A DNA stretch of 58,523 nt, taken from NCBI GenBank assembly GCA_029547265.1, contig JAKPPP010000006.1:1-58523 (forward strand). Reading direction: 5' to 3'. This document shows, in pieces, positions 16,783-24,860 of this stretch (within the stretch, counting starts at the first letter, position 1; every line of letters starts with the position of its first letter). The position numbers and the translations under genes were made by a program. This stretch comes from Bacteroidota bacterium (lineage in GTDB: Bacteria; Bacteroidota; Bacteroidia; AKYH767-A; OLB10). The notes beneath the pieces were generated by a model. The model searched no databases, was not told the origin of the DNA, and saw only the letters and a program-made list of their open reading frames with translations.

Positions 16783-17742
16783 TTAATTAAGCCAAGAGGA
16801 TAAATCTCTTCCAATTAAATTTTGAGTTTTATGGATATCATCGCTAAATTGAGCTGATAACCATTTACGGTCGGCATCCGACATTTTCGGAATCTTACCT
16901 TCTTTGAAGAACAGTGGTTTTACTTTTTCCTGAATACTCTTCGGCATAGATCTGAAAATTTTGCGTTTCAGTCCTGTTTGAGTAATGAACTTCATGAATC
17001 CTGCCGACTTTGGCAAGCGAGCTTCATTTTGTTTTTTATGATAGTCGATATCCACTTTAGTGTTAACGCCCAAGAACGTGAAAAGATCTTTCGCTACAGC
17101 TTCAGCATTTTTCTTGAGATCATCATTCAAATAAATTTTGATATGATCTTTATCGAACACGTCAGTAAATCTTTTTACTTGATCGTAATATAATCCCATT
17201 TCAGTATAGCAATGAGAGATGCACCATCCTTTATTGCTTTTTTGAGCGTCCGCTATCAACTCTTCTTTGAAACTTAAAGTCGTTCTACCATCTCTCACGT
17301 TAGCTAAGTAATGAGAGTAAGCCCTTTCAATTGGGTTACGTAAAATCATTACGATTTTTGCGTCAGGATATTGAGCTTTGATTTCTTTAGCAGCTACTGA
17401 TGAGAATAAATATCCGTTACTGATTTCACCAATAGCTTTTTCATTACTAACTTTTTTAAACAGTTGTAAGTACTGATTAAAATCGTCGATATACCATTCC
17501 CATATTTTTCTAGAGAAATCGGTTTTTAAATATTCCTCTAAATTTACATTACGAGTTTTGAGGTAGTGTTTGTATTCATCACTAAAATTTTCTTTAATTA
17601 TATCTTTACTGAAATGATGAGGCTCTTTTATTGGCGACATATACACTTCAGGATGATGTTCAAGAAAATCATATAAGGTAGTGGTGCCGCATTTAGCTGC
17701 ACCTATCACAAAAAAGTTCGGTTCTTTTTTAATATTCGTCAT
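16783..17742 (-). CDS. Sulfotransferase (PAPS-dependent, Sulfotransfer_1-like)
   Basis: This 319-residue protein begins with the PAPS loop NFFVIGAAKCGTTTLYDFL, followed by HPEVYMSPIKEPHHFS and the 3'-phosphate motif AKIVMILRNPIERAYSHYL. The C-terminal part (FDKDHIKIYLNDDLKKN, then TFLGVNTKVDIDYHKKQNEAR) matches the family end, where a short loop positions the acceptor. It is the first of three consecutive sulfotransferases and follows the flippase gene by 14 bp. Four sulfotransferases in one locus suggest several sulfated positions per repeat unit. PAPS would come from the cysCDN genes 23 kb away. Confidence 0.88.
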   Translation of the reverse strand: MTNIKKEPNFFVIGAAKCGTTTLYDFLEHHPEVYMSPIKEPHHFSKDIIKENFSDEYKHYLKTRNVNLEEYLKTDFSRKIWEWYIDDFNQYLQLFKKVSNEKAIGEISNGYLFSSVAAKEIKAQYPDAKIVMILRNPIERAYSHYLANVRDGRTTLSFKEELIADAQKSNKGWCISHCYTEMGLYYDQVKRFTDVFDKDHIKIYLNDDLKKNAEAVAKDLFTFLGVNTKVDIDYHKKQNEARLPKSAGFMKFITQTGLKRKIFRSMPKSIQEKVKPLFFKEGKIPKMSDADRKWLSAQFSDDIHKTQNLIGRDLSSWLN

Positions 17743-17756
17743 CGCTTTTCTTCCGC

Positions 17757-19109
17757 TCAGTTATTTTTATCTTTTACTTTAAATAGTTTATCGATTCCCG
17801 GTAAATACAATGAAAGTATTCCCATCGATCTTTTTGCGTATGCAACGGATGCCAGATTCTGAAATATTTTAGCCACTGTTGATGAGATAGCCGCACCAAC
17901 AATTCCAATTTTCGGAATCAAAATGAAGTTCATTAGAATACTGCCCCCTGCAGCAATCATTATTATTCGATTATATTCTTTCTGTTTTCCCGACATCTGC
18001 AGCAAGATGCCAATAGAGCCGGTTATACTGTTTACAAAGTTACCAATAGATAGGATAATAAGGGTAAGCGCAGCGGCTTTAAATCCAGGTCCGAAAATCC
18101 CTAAAATCCATTCAGGAAATATGCATAATACCAGAGTTATCGGTAGTGATGTGAAAAAAAGCAATTTCGTAGAGCGAAAAACAAATCCTTGAAGTCGCTT
18201 CATTTCCCCCTTGCTATAGAGTTGAGCAAAGGTTGGAGCTTGAATGGCATTTACCGCTAACAAAACTATAGCTGATAAAGTTGAAAGCTTATAAGCCATA
18301 TCATAGATACCGACTTCTTCTGAGGTTCTGAAAATTCCTAGAATGATGTTGTCTGTCCACCCAAGAATAAAAAAGATAGAACCTGTAAGCATCAATGGCA
18401 TCGATTCCATCAATACCGACCCTGTATTTGGGGTAGGAATTGTTTCTGCTTCACCGATTTTGCTGAACTTATACCAAGTGGTAAAGCTGAAAACGCAAAT
18501 GATGATGGTTGTAATACTATAAGCTTGTATTGCTCCGAACTCCATTTTTCCGTAATAAAAAATGAGCAGGAGAATTGCGGCGATCAACGGTTGAAGAGCT
18601 CTAAAAATCATGAATCCTGTCATGTTTTTGTATCCTCTGAATCCGGCGCTGTTTAGTCCAATGATAACGAAGGGCACAAATGCGAGGCAGGTCATTCGTA
18701 AATCATCAGTAAGTTCAGGCTTACTAAAGAAGACCGATGCTAGCCAAGGGGAGGCTAAATAGGTGAGTACTGCCCAAATTGCTGCAGCTGTAAGTGTGTA
18801 GCGAAGTGACTGAAGGTAAGTTGAACGTACTATGTTTTTCCCTTCGGCTTCGCTGTTGGCCGCAATCACTCTGGTGAGTCGGTTATCGAGGCCCATCTGC
18901 GAAAAGATGGCAAATAGCTGAAGGATTGTGAAGGAAAGTGTAAAACTCCCTTGTTCTTTAGGTCCATAGAGGCGAGCAATTACAAAAATGAAAATATACT
19001 GCGTAAGCATCCCTCCGGCCCTGAGAATCAGTGCCAAAAAGCTCTTCTTCAAGAAGAAAGACCCATCGCTTTCGCCTTCTCCCGATTTATTTAGCAGTTT
19101 TTTGATCAT
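17757..19109 (-). CDS. Polysaccharide flippase (Wzx/MATE-like)
   Basis: This is a 450-residue inner-membrane protein of the oligosaccharide flippase family, expected to move lipid-linked repeat units across the membrane. About twelve to fourteen hydrophobic segments run from FLALILRAGGMLTQYIFIFV near the N-terminus to the end, with the family pattern YGPKEQGSFTLSFTILQ after the first pair. The start at 19109 (MIKKLLNKSGEG) is an ATG. The frame is open 13 codons further to a TTG that begins right at a -7-like TTACTTTG (19156-19149), so the longer form is unlikely. It is the first gene of the minus-strand sulfated-polysaccharide locus and pairs with the polymerase at 13643-14911. Confidence 0.87.
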   Translation of the reverse strand: MIKKLLNKSGEGESDGSFFLKKSFLALILRAGGMLTQYIFIFVIARLYGPKEQGSFTLSFTILQLFAIFSQMGLDNRLTRVIAANSEAEGKNIVRSTYLQSLRYTLTAAAIWAVLTYLASPWLASVFFSKPELTDDLRMTCLAFVPFVIIGLNSAGFRGYKNMTGFMIFRALQPLIAAILLLIFYYGKMEFGAIQAYSITTIIICVFSFTTWYKFSKIGEAETIPTPNTGSVLMESMPLMLTGSIFFILGWTDNIILGIFRTSEEVGIYDMAYKLSTLSAIVLLAVNAIQAPTFAQLYSKGEMKRLQGFVFRSTKLLFFTSLPITLVLCIFPEWILGIFGPGFKAAALTLIILSIGNFVNSITGSIGILLQMSGKQKEYNRIIMIAAGGSILMNFILIPKIGIVGAAISSTVAKIFQNLASVAYAKRSMGILSLYLPGIDKLFKVKDKNN

Positions 19110-19255
19110 TTTTAGCTTACCTGTAAAGGAAAGGTTAAGAAAATGCAAAGTAATTCAATAAGCAATTTGCTTCTGTAAAATATTTGTTTTTAAGTAAACA
19201 ATCGATTGTTAGGAAGATCATTGTTTTTGAGAGATGTTTTTGATGTTAATTGGAT

Positions 19256-19361
19256 CCCCAAATTGTCACTTTAAATGAGAAAAGTGGTGGTTTGAATATT
19301 GATGTAAACTTAAAGTTGGGGTAAAATGGATTCGTAATTGCAAATCTAATTTTGTACCCAA
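19256..19361 (+). other. Alternative stem-forming sequence before the first secreted-family gene
   Basis: TTGGGG at 19316-19321 can pair upstream with CCCCAA at 19256-19261, extended by ACTTTAA (19268-19274) with TTAAAGT (19310-19316). It can instead pair downstream, as TTGGGGTA with TACCCAA at 19355-19361 (one bulged G). The two pairings exclude each other. If transcribed this could be a switch. A -7 box at 19347 would instead make it promoter DNA. Confidence 0.25.
19347..19354 (+). promoter_or_regulatory. -7 promoter box, TAATTTTG
   Basis: TAATTTTG matches the Bacteroidota -7 consensus 10 bp before the ATG at 19365. No -33 box at standard spacing is visible. The nearest TTG is 27 bp upstream. 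Confidence 0.4.
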
Positions 19362-19364
19362 ATC

Positions 19365-20450
19365 ATGAAATCAATACTTACGATTATAGCACTTACTTGC
19401 ATTTTTGCGAGTGCAAACGCTCAGCAGGGGCTAGAAAATATTTTCATCGAGAAATATTATATCTCGGATACAGCTGATTCTAAGGTTGCAACCGGAGGAT
19501 ATTTACCTCCAAATTCTACCACATATCGAATTTGGGTTGATATGAAACCCGGTTATAGTTTGCAAGCGGTATATGGCATTGATGGACATCCTCTAAAAAT
19601 AGGAACTTCTACTTATTTTTTTAATAGTGAATTCGCCGGCGGATTTTATGCTAATGAAATCGAACCAAAACTATTATCGAATAATACGGTAATGCTCGAT
19701 AGCTGGATATCTGTAGGTGCAGGTTCTGATGGTCATACTGCTGTGCTGAAGTCTAAAGATGTAGAATTTAATACAATCAAAAATATTGATAGTGTTTTGC
19801 AAAATACTAATCCGGATGCCGGAGTCCCAATCAAAAGATTAGATGGGCTAAAAGCAGCGACTCCTCAACGTGTAGTAACGGTATTTGGATTAGATTCTAA
19901 TTCTATATCGATGTTTGGACACACAAACTCATTAAAACACGGCGAAGAATTTAAAACTGAAAACGGATCATGGGCTTCATTTGGAGGGGCCTTCGGTCTA
20001 GATTCCTCAAATTTTGTGCTTATAGCGCAATTAACTACAAACGGCCAACTCTCATTTGAGCTCAATCTGCAATTAGGAACACCGCAAGGAGGAACTGAAA
20101 ATTATGTAGCAAGAAATCCGAATGGTGCAGAATTCCAAATTCCTTCTTTGATTTATCCACAGCTAAAAAATGTTCTACCTGAAATTTCATTAAACATCAA
20201 ACCGAGTAAAGGTAATGTTAAGGTTGATGATAATATATCAATTGCCGCTAATGCCTTTGATCAAGATGGATCAATTAGAAAGGTTTCTTTTTATGTTAAT
20301 GATGTAAAAATATCGGAAAAATTTTCGGCCCCTTACACAATGAATTGGAAAGCAGTAAAGGAAGGTGAAATGGAAGTTCATGCGGTAGCTTACGATGATA
20401 AAGGCGCAGTTAAAACTTCTAACTCGATTATTTTAAAAGTTACCAAATAG
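19365..20450 (+). CDS. Secreted ENVIVEKYY-domain protein with Ig-like domain
   Basis: The function of this 361-residue protein is unknown. A signal peptide (residues 1-19, ending ASANAQ) leads into a domain of about 245 residues shared with the genes at 20639, 24861 and 28879. Its landmarks are GLENIFIEKYYISD, TTYRIWVDMKPGY, NTVMLDSWISVG and FELNLQLGTPQGG, then ENYVARNP. Residues about 268-361 form one Ig-like beta-sandwich (ISIAANAFDQDGSIRKVSFY, then APYTMNWKA) like the three in the 28879 protein. It is the only one of the four paralogs without a C-terminal T9SS sorting domain, so its final location is uncertain. It is the first gene of the plus-strand accessory block, divergent from the flippase. 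Confidence 0.82.
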   Translation: MKSILTIIALTCIFASANAQQGLENIFIEKYYISDTADSKVATGGYLPPNSTTYRIWVDMKPGYSLQAVYGIDGHPLKIGTSTYFFNSEFAGGFYANEIEPKLLSNNTVMLDSWISVGAGSDGHTAVLKSKDVEFNTIKNIDSVLQNTNPDAGVPIKRLDGLKAATPQRVVTVFGLDSNSISMFGHTNSLKHGEEFKTENGSWASFGGAFGLDSSNFVLIAQLTTNGQLSFELNLQLGTPQGGTENYVARNPNGAEFQIPSLIYPQLKNVLPEISLNIKPSKGNVKVDDNISIAANAFDQDGSIRKVSFYVNDVKISEKFSAPYTMNWKAVKEGEMEVHAVAYDDKGAVKTSNSIILKVTK

Positions 20451-20571
20451 TATTTTAGAAGTTAAGAGCGAACACATTTTCTCTTTCAATGTTGATACAA
20501 TGTTAACGAATTGTTTTGCGATAATGTTTTAATAAATACCGCTTAACTCAAACGTAATGGTTTAGTTGATA

Positions 20572-20638
20572 TTCAATAAAGATCAATGCTCAATTTTGAC
20601 GAGCAATTAAAACTGTAAAACAGAAACTCTTTATTGAA
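20572..20638 (+). other. Structured leader abutting the start codon
   Basis: TTCAATAAAGA (20572-20582) and TCTTTATTGAA (20628-20638) form a perfect 11-bp stem whose 3' arm ends directly at the ATG. Inside are two short hairpins: TGCTC/GAGCA and CTGT-AAA-ACAG (20613-20623). Together they would fold into a multi-branched leader that hides the ribosome landing zone. Confidence 0.4.
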
Positions 20639-21724
20639 ATGAAAAAAATCTACTTGCTCGTTAGTTTACTAACTTTAATAAACTGTGCCACTAATGCACA
20701 AAATGGCTTAGAAAATGTAATCGTTGAAAAGTACTATGTTTCGGACGCAAATGATTCTAATGCTGATACTGATGGTGGGATATTACCTGTGGGATCTGTT
20801 ACTTACAGAATATACGCCGACATGCTTCAAGGATATAAATTTCAAGCAGCTTATGGTGTTCCTGACCATGAATTAAGAATTGAAACTACTACTTTGTTTT
20901 GGAATAACGAAGATAGAGGTGCTACCTCTCCAACATTTACTAAAGTTCAAGCTGCTAAAAATACAGTAATGCTTGATTCTTGGTTGTCAGTGGGTGCTGC
21001 ATGCAATGGCCAGTATGGAATCATGAAAATTTATGATGATGGCAATGCTAATGTAATTAATAATTATAGTCCAATGGTTTTGCAAAACAATGATCCTGCA
21101 GCAGGTATTCCGTTAACTACGCAAGACGGGTTTATAGCAGGAACTCCTGAGCCTGTAACAGCTGTTGGTATTTCAAATGAAATAACTGTATTTGATAACC
21201 AGAATGATGGAACGAATGGACCAGTTTTCTCTACATATAATGGTTCTTGGGCTTCATTAAACGGATCTTTCGGACCTGATACTATCGATAACAAAGTATT
21301 AATTGCACAAATTACAACTGACGGAGTACTTTCATTTAAGTTGAACATACAAATTGGGACACCAACTGGCGGAGTTGAAAATTATGTTGCTGATAATCCG
21401 ATTGGAACTGAAGTTCAAATGGCAAGCTTGACTTATTCATCTACAACAGGAGTTCAATCTCACAGTGTGAAAAATAGTAATGTAAGCATTTATCCAAACC
21501 CTTCTTCTGACTTCTCTTACTTACGATTGAGCAACTTAAATAATGCCGAAGTATCGTATAAGGTTGTTGATTTAACAGGAAAGGTTTTAGTTCAAAAGAA
21601 TATTGGTTTTGTTTCAGGGAATATCAATGAACAAATGGATATATCTTCTCTTTCTAGCGGACTTTATTTAGTTATTGCTAATGTAGATGGAGTTCAAACA
21701 ACTCAAAAATTAGTTAAGAAGTAA
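20639..21724 (+). CDS. Secreted ENVIVEKYY-domain protein with T9SS sorting domain
   Basis: This is the second paralog, 361 residues. A signal peptide (residues 1-20, CATNAQ) is followed by the shared domain: GLENVIVEKYYVSDANDSNA, SVTYRIYADMLQGYKFQ, KNTVMLDSWLSVG, VLIAQITTDGVLSFKLN and IQIGTPTGGVENYVADNP. There is no Ig domain. Residues about 285-361 are a type A T9SS C-terminal domain beginning VSIYPNPSSDFSYLRL and ending VQTTQKLVKK, which directs export through the outer membrane and usually surface attachment. It is the most compact form of the family, in effect the domain plus the export tag. It lies just upstream of the TonB receptor gene, separated by a strong hairpin. The molecular role is unknown. 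Confidence 0.85.
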   Translation: MKKIYLLVSLLTLINCATNAQNGLENVIVEKYYVSDANDSNADTDGGILPVGSVTYRIYADMLQGYKFQAAYGVPDHELRIETTTLFWNNEDRGATSPTFTKVQAAKNTVMLDSWLSVGAACNGQYGIMKIYDDGNANVINNYSPMVLQNNDPAAGIPLTTQDGFIAGTPEPVTAVGISNEITVFDNQNDGTNGPVFSTYNGSWASLNGSFGPDTIDNKVLIAQITTDGVLSFKLNIQIGTPTGGVENYVADNPIGTEVQMASLTYSSTTGVQSHSVKNSNVSIYPNPSSDFSYLRLSNLNNAEVSYKVVDLTGKVLVQKNIGFVSGNINEQMDISSLSSGLYLVIANVDGVQTTQKLVKK

Positions 21725-21735
21725 TTCAGAAAGAT

Positions 21736-21774
21736 AACGAGGAATTTGTACATCAAGTACAAGTTCCTCGTTTT
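21736..21774 (+). terminator. Strong hairpin terminator or attenuator
   Basis: AACGAGGAA (21736-21744) plus TTGTAC (21746-21751) pair with GTACAA (21757-21762) plus TTCCTCGTT (21764-21772) around a 5-nt loop. Counting one T-G wobble this is a 16-bp stem. A TTTT run follows. It lies between the 20639 gene and the receptor gene 66 bp away, so it may set their expression ratio. Confidence 0.7.
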
Positions 21775-21790
21775 GCTTATAAAGTAGAAA

Positions 21791-24700
21791 ATGAAAAGGC
21801 TCATTACATTAGTTATTATAGTGTTATTTTCATCCTTAACCTCTTTTGGTCAAGGAATTGTTCGTGGTAGAGTCATCGATAAGTCGGGTGAAACTCTTAT
21901 TGGAGTAACTATTATGTTAAATAGTAATCACGCAGTAGGAACCAGCACTGATTTTGATGGAAACTACTCGATTGATATTAAATCTCCGGGTGAACAAGTT
22001 TTGGTTTTTTCTTATGTAAGCTATAAGTCTGTTGAAGTAACTGTTAATTCTATAAACGGAAAAGTTATTGATAAAGATGTGGTAATGGAATCTTCTGCAA
22101 TGGAGTTTAAGCAAGTTGAAGTGGCAGCAAAGGCAGTTAAGGGTAAGGAATATTACACTGAAATGGTAAAGAAAAATGCAGCTACTACCATTGATTACGT
22201 TTCATCAGAAACCATGAAGAAAACCGGAGATGCCAGTGTTGTAGCTGCAGTTTCAAGAGTTTCCGGAGTATCAACAAATGGAAGTTTTATTACTGTTAGA
22301 GGTATTGGAGATAGATATGTTAAGACATCATTGAATGGTTCAATTATTCCAACCCTCGATCCTTTTACAAACAATATAAAACTTGATTTATTCCCTTCAA
22401 GTCTTATAGATAATGTTTTTATCACGAAGACCGCAAGTCCTGATATTCCGGGCGATTGGGCAGGGGCATTTTTGTCGGTTGAAACGAAGGATTATCCGGA
22501 AAAATTAAGTGTAAATATTGAATCTTCCCTTGGCTATAACAGTCAGTCAACTTTTAAAGATATTGTTACTTCAGATCATAGTTCATCTGATTGGCTTGGC
22601 TATGATAACGGATTACGAGATGTTGATCATAATAATTTTAATTCAGCAATAATTACTCCAAGTACTTATCAGGAGTTTGTTGCTTTAGGTTTAGGAGATT
22701 ATTATTCTTCACTTGGAGTTAATGGAAATGCTCCTTGGAATGATACTTATTATAAATTGGGATTAATTCAACTCGGACTTCTTGCTCCCGGACAAATTAA
22801 TGATGTCGATGCATTTAATGCAGCGAAACTTGAGTATCTTAAAGGACCTTATAAATCAAACGCTTTTTCTATTTTAAATGCAGGAGTTCCGGCAACTGGA
22901 GCACAGTTTTCTGACAGCTGGAATTCAATTAAAAAGAAAGCACCATTGAATTTTAGTCAAAGTTTTTCTATTGGAAATCAAACAAAATTATTTGGCAAGC
23001 CATTAGGCTTTATCGTCGGATTAAAATACAATTCTGCTGTTGTTAGTGATCCTAGCTCTGTATCCAATAAAGCAGCAATTGCTGATGATGGAAATGGAAA
23101 TTTAGTAAATACTGTTTCTAGCTCTGTTAAACAAGATGTAACACGTGAATCAAATGGTTGGAGTGCATTATTTAATGTTGCCTATAAGTACGATAAAAAC
23201 AATAGCGTTTCTTTAATGTTTATGCCTAATTATATTGGCGTGAATAATGTTCGAAGTTCAGTTGACGATAGAGAACCTGCCAATTACGTTGTAACAAAAA
23301 GCCAATTCTATGAACAGCGACGTCAATTAATTTATCAATTGAAGTCGGAGAATTATTTTCCGAAATTGAAGTTAAAATTAGAAGGAAATGCCTCTTATAC
23401 AAATGGAAATAGTTCAGCACCTGATTTTAAGAATGTTCAGTATTATAAAGATCCAATAACTAATACCTATCAAATAGGTGGTACTATTGGAGATGGCGTA
23501 CATAGATATTACCGCTACTTATCAGATGATTTATTTGATTCGAGATTATTCGGTGAGTTTCCTTTGGGAAATAAACCGGGTTTACCAAGAAAATTGAAGT
23601 TAGGAGGCTCCTACACTTATAATTATAAAGAAAGTGATCAATATGATTATGAAGTAAACTTTGGACCGGCAGCGAAAGTCTTGACCAACGAAGATTTAAA
23701 TGAATATTTTAATTTCAATACATTCGATATTCAAACTTCTGCATCTGTTGATGGAGTTACTTCTTCTACATTCCAACATTATTATACTAATGATGTAAGT
23801 CCTGCAAATCATATTTTTGGAAGAAGCAATATTTATGCAGGATATGTGATGAGTGATTATTCAATCACAGAACGTTTGAGAGCATCAGGTGGAGTAAGAG
23901 TAGAACAAGCTAAAATTTACACAGATGTTGTAAAGTTTGATTCATTGAATTTACCTGCTAATGACCCTCGTCGCGATTACAAAGAGGGATTCCCTGCAGC
24001 TAATCCCGGTAAATTGGATGAGTTAAGTGTTCTTCCAAGTGTTAACCTCGTTTATAAATTACGCTATGATGAAGATGCTCCATTGAATGTTCGTCTAAAT
24101 TATAGTTGGTCAGTTGCTCGTCCTAGCATTCGTGAGTTGTCAGATGTTGCGGCATACGATTACGAATACCGAGCTTTTGTTTTCGGTAATTCCGACCTGA
24201 AAATGGTGAAAATCAAAAATTACGATTTAAGACTTGAGAACTATTTTAAATCGGGCGACAACCTCTCTTTAAGTGTGTTTTATAAAGATTTTAAAAACCA
24301 TATCGAATTGGTGAATTCAGCCGGTATAAGCTGGCAAAATGTCGACAAATCGAAAGTAATGGGAATAGAACTAGAAGGAAGGAAGAAAATTAACGAACAT
24401 TTCGAATTTAGAGCTAATGTGACTTTTGCTAAATCAGAAACAGAATTTGTTAGAACCAGAATGGAAGTTACCGGTGGGGTTAAAAATTTTATTCCACAAG
24501 ACACTATTACTCGACCAATGTTTGGACAAGCACCATATGTAATTAACGGAATTTTATCCTACGCTGCTGATAGCATAGGATTAAATGTGTCGTTGACTTA
24601 CAATGTGCAAGGCGCTAGGTTAGTGGTGGCAGCTGACGTAAAAGAAGTGCCGGATATTTATGAGTTACCTAGAAATATATTTGATGTAAAGGTTTCAAAA

Positions 24701-24856
24701 AAATTGGGACCCCACTTTGGAGTTTCATTTACTGTTAAAGATATTTTAAATACTCCGGTTCGACGTTCGTATGACTACGAAGAAGGATATACCTTAGATT
24801 ATGATAAATATACCTACGGGACAAACTATATTTTAAGTTTAAATTACAAACTGTAA
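21791..24856 (+). CDS. TonB-dependent outer-membrane receptor
   Basis: This is a 1021-residue outer-membrane transporter or signal receptor driven by TonB. It has a signal peptide (residues 1-21), then a carboxypeptidase-D-like regulatory domain (about 22-110: GIVRGRVIDKSGETLIGVTI, TDFDGNYSI, VFSYVSYKS). A plug domain follows (about 125-240: VVAAVSRVSGVSTNG, FITVRGIGDRYVKTSLNG), then a long beta-barrel ending in the aromatic-type terminus YILSLNYKL. The plug sequence RGIGDRY is typical of large SusC-unlike receptors. No SusD-type lipoprotein accompanies it. Instead it is flanked on both sides by secreted ENVIVEKYY-domain paralogs, the next starting 4 bp after its stop. Those paralogs could be its surface partners or substrate binders (inference). 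The ligand is unknown. Confidence 0.92.
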   Translation: MKRLITLVIIVLFSSLTSFGQGIVRGRVIDKSGETLIGVTIMLNSNHAVGTSTDFDGNYSIDIKSPGEQVLVFSYVSYKSVEVTVNSINGKVIDKDVVMESSAMEFKQVEVAAKAVKGKEYYTEMVKKNAATTIDYVSSETMKKTGDASVVAAVSRVSGVSTNGSFITVRGIGDRYVKTSLNGSIIPTLDPFTNNIKLDLFPSSLIDNVFITKTASPDIPGDWAGAFLSVETKDYPEKLSVNIESSLGYNSQSTFKDIVTSDHSSSDWLGYDNGLRDVDHNNFNSAIITPSTYQEFVALGLGDYYSSLGVNGNAPWNDTYYKLGLIQLGLLAPGQINDVDAFNAAKLEYLKGPYKSNAFSILNAGVPATGAQFSDSWNSIKKKAPLNFSQSFSIGNQTKLFGKPLGFIVGLKYNSAVVSDPSSVSNKAAIADDGNGNLVNTVSSSVKQDVTRESNGWSALFNVAYKYDKNNSVSLMFMPNYIGVNNVRSSVDDREPANYVVTKSQFYEQRRQLIYQLKSENYFPKLKLKLEGNASYTNGNSSAPDFKNVQYYKDPITNTYQIGGTIGDGVHRYYRYLSDDLFDSRLFGEFPLGNKPGLPRKLKLGGSYTYNYKESDQYDYEVNFGPAAKVLTNEDLNEYFNFNTFDIQTSASVDGVTSSTFQHYYTNDVSPANHIFGRSNIYAGYVMSDYSITERLRASGGVRVEQAKIYTDVVKFDSLNLPANDPRRDYKEGFPAANPGKLDELSVLPSVNLVYKLRYDEDAPLNVRLNYSWSVARPSIRELSDVAAYDYEYRAFVFGNSDLKMVKIKNYDLRLENYFKSGDNLSLSVFYKDFKNHIELVNSAGISWQNVDKSKVMGIELEGRKKINEHFEFRANVTFAKSETEFVRTRMEVTGGVKNFIPQDTITRPMFGQAPYVINGILSYAADSIGLNVSLTYNVQGARLVVAADVKEVPDIYELPRNIFDVKVSKKLGPHFGVSFTVKDILNTPVRRSYDYEEGYTLDYDKYTYGTNYILSLNYKL

Positions 24857-24860
24857 GAAA

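Noticed and set aside
21791-24856. SusC/SusD pair
   Set aside because: The receptor is large with a carboxypeptidase-like domain, but no SusD-type lipoprotein lies nearby and the FISUMP protein is unrelated to SusD.
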